Shown here: piece after piece, positions 1 to 6,237 of the stretch
How the letters are laid out: each line of letters starts with the position of its first letter
How positions within the stretch are numbered: the stretch's first letter is position 1
Assembly (NCBI GenBank): GCA_963612735.1
Contig: CAVDWX010000047.1
Coordinates: forward strand, 1-28,991
From: CAVDWX01 sp963612735
Lineage (GTDB): Bacteria; Bacillota_I; Bacilli_A; RFN20; CAG-826
DNA: 28,991 nucleotides
Direction: 5' to 3'
Notes under the pieces: generated by a model
Database searches by the model: none
Seen by the model: the letters and a program-made list of their open reading frames with translations, nothing else
Told to the model about the DNA's origin: nothing
Program-made: the position numbers and the translations under genes

Positions 1-38
1 AACGAGGGGGATAATCCACCGGGATAATCCTCCCCGTT
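1..38. repeat. GC-rich imperfect inverted repeat at window edge
   Basis: Positions 1-17 and 22-38 are inverted copies with 3 mismatches in 17 and a 4-nt loop. The patch is visibly richer in G and C than the surrounding sequence. It is cut by the window edge, so its full extent is unknown. It may be part of a small mobile or intergenic repeat. Confidence 0.5.
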
Positions 39-39
39 T

Positions 40-117
40 GATTGTGTAGTTTTTATGTAGTTCCGCCACAATCCCCCGATTATACCCCGCGTGATTGTGG
101 AGAACCTTCTTTTTTTA
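40..117 (+). terminator. Possible hairpin with T-run and a competing hairpin
   Basis: CCACAATC (66-73) pairs perfectly with GATTGTGG (93-100). A short linker and a run of T near 111-117 follow, which looks like a terminator for plus-strand transcription entering from the left. GATTGTG at 40-46 could pair with 67-73 instead, so two mutually exclusive hairpins are possible, as in an attenuator. No gene in the window would use it. It could equally be a structured repeat. Confidence 0.3.
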
Positions 118-190
118 TTTATGAGTTAACATAAAATTAAAATATCTTATTTGTTAATAGAGTGTTTTTTTATATGATGATAGCAATATA

Positions 191-1831
191 TTATTTAATA
201 TATGTTAGTAGTTCATTATCATCATAGAAGTCGGAATAAGGGATTATGATATCTGGCTCAATTCCATATTCAATAGAACTATAATTATTATTTCTAGTGG
301 TGTTATAGCTAGAGATAGTAATAGCGCTTCCATCACTTAATAATAAGGGAATAACACTACACATTCCTCCACCAGTAGTTTCTCCAATTATTGTAGCGAT
401 ACCCATATCTTTAGCAATGCTAGTAAAGTAATTAGCAGCGGAGAATGAATTCCCACTGGTGAGAATATAGAAGTTATAGTCATTATTAATGGTTTGGTCG
501 ATATCGATACTATAAGATATCCTTTGATTTTGAGCATTGATTAAGTCTTTATAGTATAGATTGATATCGTTATTAGTGAGATATCCTAATACTCTTATCA
601 TTGCTCCAATATTGCCTCCTCCGTTTAAGGAGATATCAATGATGATATTTTTTACATTTCTATACGAATTAATAATTTTTAAATCATGATTCATTTGAAA
701 ATAGGAATCATATAGATAAGCAGTTTCTAGAACATTACCTTCATCATCATATAATTCTTTATTACTTCCAGTTTTAAATGAATTTAAAGTAATAATCGCC
801 GTATCATCTTTAATTCTTACTTCACTAGATAAATCACCTCTATATTGCTTTAAAGTATTTCTTAATGAATAATAGTTATTCCATCTTTCTCCACATTCAT
901 CTAATGAATATGGGAAGCTATTATCATATTCGCTATACATAGATAACGCGTCCACGCGCGAATGGAGTTCATCGATATCTTGAAGGATGAATTTTTTTAA
1001 TCCTTCATTATTGTCATTCGCATTTACGGATTTTAATAATGTTTGGATATCTTTTGAGATATAGTCTCTTGTTTTGGTGATTTTCTTTTCTTCTTTTAAT
1101 CCATAAAAATAATCAAAAACAAAACATAATGAATTATAAGCGTATTCTCTTTCTTCGCTGGTTTGAATCTTATTATTTAATTTAGATTTATAGATTAATT
1201 CATAATATTCATCGCTAGTACTCATTTCTCCATAATATCCATAATATTCTTCCCCGTTATAAAATAAGTTATACATATTTGGAGATAAAAAGATGGCATT
1301 AAAGATAAATAAAGGCATTAAGCATTTCTTTTGATAATAAAGAATATCAAAGCCGTATTCTTTTATATTAAAGGTGATGCCACTTGGATTATCAATTTCA
1401 TAATCTTTTAAGGAGAGATAAGAATTATAAGATGTAGTACTTATTGATTTAAGTAGAGCGTTAACCATATTAAAATCATTCGTCTTAATGGTGTCGTTAG
1501 CGTAATTTATATACATCTTATAATATGGATAACCTTGATAATATTTTGTTACGGTAAAAGTATTGACCAATGTATTTAATGTGACACTGATTGAAGAACT
1601 ATCAAATAAACCGTCTAAAGTATTGATCGTATCACTTACATCGATATATGGAATACTACTTCCATTTGGAAAATAGGTTTTAATATTTGAGGCCTCGATA
1701 TTATAGCCACCAGATAGTTCGTTAAAAGTCACTACTTTTATTTCCATTGTTCCTTTATATTCATTCGTTGTACAACTAACGAGTAGTAGTGGAGTTATTA
1801 ATAGCAGGAATGGGAATTTAATATGTTTCAT
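191..1831 (-). CDS. S41-family (C-terminal-processing-like) peptidase lipoprotein
   Basis: A 546-residue surface lipoprotein. Residues 1-19 form a signal peptide with a short basic start and a hydrophobic core, ending in a lipobox with Cys20 as the lipidation site. The C-terminal third looks like the S41/tail-specific protease fold. ISLNGGGN near 400 fits the usual D-x-R-x-N-x-GG region. SGNSFSAAN places a likely nucleophile at Ser464. GETTGGG (483-489) follows, as in tricorn/IRBP-like S41 members rather than the CtpA form with a catalytic Lys. No PDZ domain is evident, and residues 20-350 are not recognised. The start is supported by AGAAGG about 9 nt upstream. It stands alone. Substrate is unknown, and it could be a non-catalytic relative. 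Confidence 0.75.
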   Translation of the reverse strand: MKHIKFPFLLLITPLLLVSCTTNEYKGTMEIKVVTFNELSGGYNIEASNIKTYFPNGSSIPYIDVSDTINTLDGLFDSSSISVTLNTLVNTFTVTKYYQGYPYYKMYINYANDTIKTNDFNMVNALLKSISTTSYNSYLSLKDYEIDNPSGITFNIKEYGFDILYYQKKCLMPLFIFNAIFLSPNMYNLFYNGEEYYGYYGEMSTSDEYYELIYKSKLNNKIQTSEEREYAYNSLCFVFDYFYGLKEEKKITKTRDYISKDIQTLLKSVNANDNNEGLKKFILQDIDELHSRVDALSMYSEYDNSFPYSLDECGERWNNYYSLRNTLKQYRGDLSSEVRIKDDTAIITLNSFKTGSNKELYDDEGNVLETAYLYDSYFQMNHDLKIINSYRNVKNIIIDISLNGGGNIGAMIRVLGYLTNNDINLYYKDLINAQNQRISYSIDIDQTINNDYNFYILTSGNSFSAANYFTSIAKDMGIATIIGETTGGGMCSVIPLLLSDGSAITISSYNTTRNNNYSSIEYGIEPDIIIPYSDFYDDNELLTYIK

Positions 1832-1913
1832 ATGTTTTACCTTCTTTATTTTCTAGATAAAATTATATTCTTAAAATATTGGTTCTCCCAAATTGTTTCA
1901 TTATTCATAACAT

Positions 1914-1947
1914 TAAAAAAACGGATTAATAAGACATTATCCGTTAA
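1914..1947 (-). terminator. Rho-independent terminator of tRNA-Thr
   Basis: On the minus strand, downstream of the tRNA, AACGGAT (complement of 1939-1945) pairs with ATCCGTT (complement of 1920-1926). A run of seven T residues (complement of 1914-1920) follows. Confidence 0.75.
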
Positions 1948-1956
1948 ATTCATTGG

Positions 1957-2030
1957 TGGTGCCCCCTGCCAGAATCGAACTAGCAATAAATCCTTACCAT
2001 GGATTCGTTATACCACTTAACTAAGGGGGC
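1957..2030 (-). tRNA. tRNA-Thr (GGU)
   Basis: Cloverleaf on the minus strand. Acceptor GCCCCCU pairs with AGGGGGC. The anticodon stem AAUCC/GGAUU encloses loop AUGGUAA, giving anticodon GGU. The T-arm is GCUAG-UUCGAUU-CUGGC, followed by discriminator A and an encoded CCA (1957-1959). It reads Thr ACC/ACU codons. Confidence 0.93.
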
Positions 2031-2042
2031 GAAACCTTTTAA

Positions 2043-2072
2043 ATTATATGCTTAAAAGCATCTTTATTTCAA
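2043..2072 (-). promoter_or_regulatory. Promoter of tRNA-Thr
   Basis: Minus strand: TTGAAA (complement of 2067-2072), an 18-nt spacer, and a perfect TATAAT (complement of 2043-2048). The predicted start is about 6 nt before the tRNA 5' end at 2030. Confidence 0.75.
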
Positions 2073-2103
2073 TAGCGGATTATCTAACTTTAATTATCCG
2101 CTA
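2073..2103. repeat. Inverted repeat upstream of the tRNA-Thr promoter
   Basis: TAGCGGAT (2073-2080) and ATCCGCTA (2096-2103) form a perfect 8-bp inverted repeat directly abutting the -35 box. No T-run follows on either strand, so it is not an obvious terminator. An operator is possible. Confidence 0.4.
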
Positions 2104-2152
2104 GTGAACAATTTTATAAAATTATTTATTTTTATAATAAACAAGCAATTAT

Positions 2153-2190
2153 TCATATCAAAGATATGATGTTAATGAAGTAAACGTTTA
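2153..2190 (+). promoter_or_regulatory. Candidate operator region before the XRE regulator
   Basis: Two dyads lie upstream of the XRE gene. TCATATC-AAA-GATATGA spans 2153-2169, and the perfect palindrome TAAACGTTTA spans 2181-2190. HTH_XRE proteins commonly bind such dyads and often autoregulate. No clear -35/-10 pair was recognised, so this is a weak inference. Confidence 0.3.
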
Positions 2191-2289
2191 GTTGAGTGAA
2201 AAGTAAACAAATAAGTTAGCAATTCAACTTTTTGGTGCTATATTTTATGTAATCGTTTAATTAGGATGATAATAGAAAGAAGGACAAAA

Positions 2290-2778
2290 ATGATGGAAAC
2301 ATTCGGACAACGATTAGCGCGCATTAGAAAAGAAAAGGAACTCACGCAAAACGATTTAGCGGATTATTTATCTATCTCTCCTCAAGCGATTAGCAAATGG
2401 GAAAGTGATCTCACCTCCCCTGATTTAGACACTATTATTAAATTGGCTAACCTTTTTAATATGAGCACTGATGAACTACTTGGTAATAAGCAATCTAGAA
2501 CTGAGTTTATTCCTCATCAAAGCAAGAAAGATATTAATAAGATGATGTTTAAAATCATTGTTAAGAATGGTGCCGGAGATAATGTTAATATAAATCTTCC
2601 CCTAGGCGCCGTTAAAATTCTTGCTAAAAGTAAAGCGGCGAGTTTTGTTTTAAATAATAAAGCTCTCGAAGGTGTTGACTTTAAAGCCCTAATTGAACTT
2701 GTCGAATCGGGAGTGGTAGGAGAACTTTTAAGCATCGACTCCGCTGATGGGGGAAAGGTTATTGTTAAGTTTGAATAA
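2290..2778 (+). CDS. XRE-family regulator with C-terminal SHOCT-like domain
   Basis: A 162-residue DNA-binding protein. Residues about 4-62 form an HTH_3/Cro-CI domain with the typical LTQNDLADYL...ISPQAISKWE recognition segment. After a polar linker, residues about 85-162 read MFKIIVKNGAGDNVNINLPLG and end in a GELLSIDSADG stretch. That resembles the SHOCT-like domain found in YvlB/LiaX-type envelope-stress proteins. Start choice: an ATG at 2266 is in frame, but the GAAAGAAGGA ribosome site lies just before the ATG pair at 2290/2293, so I place the start at 2290. It is followed 102 nt later by rpsU on the same strand. A regulator linked to envelope status is plausible; targets are unknown. 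Confidence 0.8.
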   Translation: MMETFGQRLARIRKEKELTQNDLADYLSISPQAISKWESDLTSPDLDTIIKLANLFNMSTDELLGNKQSRTEFIPHQSKKDINKMMFKIIVKNGAGDNVNINLPLGAVKILAKSKAASFVLNNKALEGVDFKALIELVESGVVGELLSIDSADGGKVIVKFE

Positions 2779-2811
2779 TATTTATTATCGACATCTAGCA
2801 ATAAAAAAGTG

Positions 2812-2840
2812 TTGCTTTATCTTCTCTTTAGTGTAAAAAT
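2812..2840 (+). promoter_or_regulatory. Candidate rpsU promoter
   Basis: TTGCTT (2812-2817) and TAAAAA (2834-2839) are separated by 16 nt, about 40 nt before the rpsU start. It is a weak match to consensus. rpsU could also be read from the XRE gene upstream. Confidence 0.35.
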
Positions 2841-2880
2841 TAACAACGTCTTCATCTAGGAGCTAAAAGGAGGTGGAAAC

Positions 2881-3057
2881 ATGCCCAAAATTGTCGTTAG
2901 AGAAAATGAATCATTAGACGATGCTCTTCGCAGATTTAAACGCCAAGTCAATAAGGCTGGTACCATCCAAGAAGCTCGTCGAAGAGAATTCTATTTAAAA
3001 CCTGGCTTAAAACGTAAACTTAAGAGTGAAAATGCCAGACGTAAAAATCGCAAATAA
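2881..3057 (+). CDS. rpsU: 30S ribosomal protein S21
   Basis: A 58-residue basic protein beginning MPKIVVRENESLDDALRRFK, the conserved S21 N-terminus, followed by an Arg/Lys-rich tail (RRREFYLKPGLKRKLKSE). S21 joins the small-subunit platform near the 3' end of 16S rRNA and helps early initiation steps. Length is typical for Firmicutes. A very strong Shine-Dalgarno (AAGGAGGTGG, 2867-2875) precedes the ATG by 5 nt. A hairpin terminator begins right at the stop codon, so it ends its transcript. It is too short for ordinary ORF length cut-offs. Confidence 0.96.
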   Translation: MPKIVVRENESLDDALRRFKRQVNKAGTIQEARRREFYLKPGLKRKLKSENARRKNRK

Positions 3058-3083
3058 CAAGGTGTTTTAAAACCTTGTTTTTT
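3056..3083 (+). terminator. Rho-independent terminator of rpsU
   Basis: AACAAGG (3056-3062) pairs with CCTTGTT (3073-3079) across a 10-nt loop and runs into TTTTTT (3078-3083). The stem overlaps the TAA stop codon. Confidence 0.85.
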
Positions 3084-3162
3084 GTTAGCCTTAAGATGCT
3101 TTAATCAACTTTAGCCAGATTATATATATAAAGTGTATTAAATATGATACATTATTGATGAT

Positions 3163-4485
3163 ATGTGTTCGTTTTTATTTCGATGGTTTATTAAGCTGAC
3201 AGGCTTACTTCCAGCTTATCTATTTTTAAAACCACGAGTTTATTATTCTTCTAAAAAAGCTAAGAAGAGTTATCACCATATTAAAGACGGAGCCATTATT
3301 ATTGCTAACCATACTTCGATATATGATTATTATCTTTTAATATTCACTAAATTATTTAGGACTATTCATACAGTCGTTGGAGAACTCGTTTATAAAAATA
3401 AATTTATGTATTTTATGAACTGGGCGATGGGAAATATCAAAGTGGATAGGAATGTGACCTCTTTATCTACTTTAGAGCAATGTTTATTTCTACTTAAAAA
3501 GAAAAAAATAGTGGCGATTTTCCCTGAAGGGCATATTGAAGATAATATTGGTAAAATCGAAAACTTTAAAGAAGGAGCTATCTTACTTGCACTCCAAAGC
3601 GGTAAACCAATTATTCCTATCTACATTAAAGGACGATACGGCCTTTTCAAAAGAGCACGGATGAATGTAGGTGAACCTATTTATGTATCGAGTTTATTAA
3701 ATAATAGTGAAACAAGTAAGGAAGATATATCTAAAATGTGCTTATTGTTAAAAAATAAGGTTAAAGATTTAGGTAAACAAGAAAAGATTTTTGAAAAATA
3801 TAAAACCCAAAACTTATTTGCGTTTCAATTTTGGTTTCAAGATTTGACACGATTTACTTCTATTTTTTCTTTCCCTCTTGTTTATCCAACCATCGTTCAT
3901 AAGATAGGCGATAAAAAGAAAATTAGTTTTAACGTCAAAGATAATGCATTGCTTGTGAGCACTCATAAAACATTTGTGGATCCAATCGATTTACATATGA
4001 AGTTTTTAAGTCGAAGAATTCACGTCATCGCCGCTGAAGAATTATATGATAAGAAAAATGGACCTTTCTCATGGATTTTAAATCATACTGGATGTATTAA
4101 ATATCGCCGTATCTCCCATTCTGCTGTCGATATATCATCCTTTGTCAGTGCTTTAGATATTTTGGATGGAGGTGGAGTGGTGGCTCTTTATCCTGAAGGA
4201 CATCTATTTAAAGGGGAGGGCATTGATTCTTTTCATGCAGGAGCGGCTTTACTGGCTTTATTGACTCACACTAAAATATATCCATACGTTTATTTAACAA
4301 AACTGAAATTATTTCGTTTTGCTCATGTCGTTATTGGTGAACCAATTGATGTATATGATTATGTTGATATGAAGGAAAATATCAATATTGATGTGGTTAA
4401 TCGCATTAACGCTATTATTGAAGAGAAGATGAAATATTTATATAACGAAGGTAATAAATTGATAAGGAGGAAATTAGATGCTTAA
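3163..4485 (+). CDS. Tandem-domain PlsC-like lysophospholipid acyltransferase
   Basis: A 440-residue protein with two LPLAT (PlsC/PlsB-type) domains. Domain 1 carries the HX4D motif NHTSIYD (His50, Asp55), VDR near 94-96 and FPEGH (120-124). Domain 2 repeats the plan with HKTFVD (His268, Asp273) and YPEGH (343-347). Both keep the catalytic His/Asp pair and the phosphate-binding Glu-Gly, so both may be active. The family transfers acyl groups from acyl-ACP or acyl-CoA to (lyso)glycerophospholipids at the inner membrane. It is the first gene of a four-gene operon and overlaps the AMP ligase by 8 nt, so acyl-ACP is the likely donor. No good Shine-Dalgarno is seen before the ATG. TATGAT lies at 3143-3148, which would give a leader of only about 8 nt. 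Confidence 0.85.
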   Translation: MCSFLFRWFIKLTGLLPAYLFLKPRVYYSSKKAKKSYHHIKDGAIIIANHTSIYDYYLLIFTKLFRTIHTVVGELVYKNKFMYFMNWAMGNIKVDRNVTSLSTLEQCLFLLKKKKIVAIFPEGHIEDNIGKIENFKEGAILLALQSGKPIIPIYIKGRYGLFKRARMNVGEPIYVSSLLNNSETSKEDISKMCLLLKNKVKDLGKQEKIFEKYKTQNLFAFQFWFQDLTRFTSIFSFPLVYPTIVHKIGDKKKISFNVKDNALLVSTHKTFVDPIDLHMKFLSRRIHVIAAEELYDKKNGPFSWILNHTGCIKYRRISHSAVDISSFVSALDILDGGGVVALYPEGHLFKGEGIDSFHAGAALLALLTHTKIYPYVYLTKLKLFRFAHVVIGEPIDVYDYVDMKENINIDVVNRINAIIEEKMKYLYNEGNKLIRRKLDA

Positions 4486-5986
4486 TTCAACTACTTATTA
4501 TCGTGATTTATTTTGGAATAAAGAAGATTTTGATAAACTCAAATTATATGATAATATCACACTTTTATTAGATGATGTCGTAAATAAATTTAAAGACTAT
4601 ATCGCTTTAAGATGGAAGGAAAAAGAAGTTACTTATTTTGATTTTAATGAGGATGTTGGAAAACTTAGACATTTATTAATCGATAAAGGCATTAAAAATG
4701 GTGACCATATCGGACTGATGTTTAGAAATGAATACGATTTTGTTGTTTCCTTTTTTGCAGCAGTGACCTTAGGCGCTGTCGCTGCGGTCATACCTTCTAA
4801 TTTAGCGAGTGAAGCAATTAACGGTCTCATTCATAAATTTGATTTAAAGATGATTATTTATAATGAAGACGCTAAAGAAAATATGAAGGAAGTAAATAGT
4901 GTTATTACACTTTCTAATGATGATTTACATAACCTTGATTTAAGTTATCTTTCTGGAGATATCTCTCTAGATAAAAACACTCCAGCCTGCATTGTTTTTA
5001 CAGGTGGGACGACCGGTTCACCAAAAGGAGCACTTCTCTCGCACCGTAATTTAACACGTGGCGCTCTTAACGGATGTTATGTTTGTGGTAAAATCTTCCA
5101 TTTAAAATATGTTTCATTAATACCATTTACCCATGTCTTTGGATTAGTGAAAAATTTATTATCTAATTTTGTAAGCGGCTCATCTTTATATATGATTAAA
5201 GAACCAAGTAGCTTTATTAAAGAAATGAACATCGCTAAACCTGAGGTAATGGTTTTAACCCCCGCTTTAGCGCGTTTGGTTTTAAATATTATCAATATGT
5301 ACGGTAAAGACGTCTTTGGACCTAATTTTAAAGACATCATTGCCGGAGGTGCCGCTGTCCCTCCTGAACTCATTCTTTCGTTTAAAGAAATTGGAATTAG
5401 AGTTTCTCCTGGATATGGACTAACCGAATCGGCTAATCTAGTTTCAGGAAATGGTTCTTCTTTTGATAAACCTAGTTCTGTTGGCATTATTTATCCCGAA
5501 CAAGAAGTTAAGATTGTTGACGGCGAGATTATAATTAAAGGCGATAATATTTTTCTAGGCTATTATAATGATCCTATTAGCACTAATAAGGTACTCATCG
5601 ATGGATGGCTGCATACAGGAGACTTAGGGCGTTTTGATGAAGAAGGATATCTTTATATCATTGGAAGAAAAAATAATCTTATAGTCCTTCCAAGTGGGTT
5701 AAAAGTTTCTCCAGAAGAAACCGAAGCGGTAATCAATCGTTTCCCCTATATAAACGATAATGTTATTTATTACGATAAAGTTAAATCAATTTTAGTCGCG
5801 GAGATATATCCTAATTTCCAAGCTATTGCCATGAATAATGTTTCAAATCACGAAGATTTAATTAAAAATTATGTTTTTAATGAAGTGAATAATAGTTTAG
5901 AAAATCACGCTAAAATTGGAGAAGTTATATTTAGAAAGGAAGATTTTCTCCGCTCACCAGCCATGAAAATTATACGGGAACATTAA
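4478..5986 (+). CDS. AMP-binding acyl-activating ligase (acyl-ACP synthetase-like)
   Basis: A 502-residue ANL-superfamily enzyme that activates a carboxylate, most likely a fatty acid, as the acyl-AMP and transfers it to a thiol. Motifs in order: P-loop TGGTTGSPKG (175-184), YGLTES (313-318), WLHTGDLG (377-384), GRKNN hinge (396-400), and C-terminal PAMKI with catalytic Lys497. Length is ordinary. AGGAGG lies about 8 nt before the ATG, inside the end of the acyltransferase gene, and the next gene (ACP) starts directly after its stop codon. The adjacent carrier protein makes acyl-ACP the probable product rather than acyl-CoA. This is the role of the C-terminal half of E. coli Aas, but the fatty-acid specificity cannot be read from sequence. 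Confidence 0.87.
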   Translation: MLNSTTYYRDLFWNKEDFDKLKLYDNITLLLDDVVNKFKDYIALRWKEKEVTYFDFNEDVGKLRHLLIDKGIKNGDHIGLMFRNEYDFVVSFFAAVTLGAVAAVIPSNLASEAINGLIHKFDLKMIIYNEDAKENMKEVNSVITLSNDDLHNLDLSYLSGDISLDKNTPACIVFTGGTTGSPKGALLSHRNLTRGALNGCYVCGKIFHLKYVSLIPFTHVFGLVKNLLSNFVSGSSLYMIKEPSSFIKEMNIAKPEVMVLTPALARLVLNIINMYGKDVFGPNFKDIIAGGAAVPPELILSFKEIGIRVSPGYGLTESANLVSGNGSSFDKPSSVGIIYPEQEVKIVDGEIIIKGDNIFLGYYNDPISTNKVLIDGWLHTGDLGRFDEEGYLYIIGRKNNLIVLPSGLKVSPEETEAVINRFPYINDNVIYYDKVKSILVAEIYPNFQAIAMNNVSNHEDLIKNYVFNEVNNSLENHAKIGEVIFRKEDFLRSPAMKIIREH

Positions 5987-6235
5987 ATGGATAATGAAAA
6001 ATTATTAATCGAATTAAAAGATATCTTGAAGGTTATCTGCCCTAATAAAGAAATCGATTATGATAAGGTCGATGAGGAGAGCTTATTATTAGAAGATTTA
6101 CATTTTGATTCGATTACTTTATTAATGATGGCTATTGCTATTGAAAGAGAATACGATGTTGAGATTTTACAGCTTGATGCGACCTCGTTTAAGAAGGTCA
6201 AAGATGTGATTGATTACGTAAAAGAAAGGATATAA
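5987..6235 (+). CDS. Acyl carrier protein
   Basis: An 82-residue acidic carrier protein. The motif LHFDSITLLMM places the phosphopantetheine attachment site at Ser42 (D41-S42-I43). The usual helical pattern surrounds it, and the C-terminus ends VKDVIDYVKERI. It starts on the base after the ligase stop codon, and the permease follows 2 nt downstream, so translation is probably coupled. The operon position suggests a dedicated carrier loaded by the ligase and unloaded by the tandem acyltransferase, rather than the housekeeping AcpP of fatty-acid synthesis. Whether another ACP exists in the genome cannot be seen here. Confidence 0.92.
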   Translation: MDNEKLLIELKDILKVICPNKEIDYDKVDEESLLLEDLHFDSITLLMMAIAIEREYDVEILQLDATSFKKVKDVIDYVKERI

Positions 6236-6237
6236 GT

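Noticed and set aside
1823..2020. 65-codon plus-strand ORF
   Set aside because: It overlaps the tRNA-Thr gene and its terminator on the other strand and has no protein-like features.
2266..2289. Upstream ATG for the XRE gene
   Set aside because: The ribosome site lies after it, directly before the ATG at 2290.
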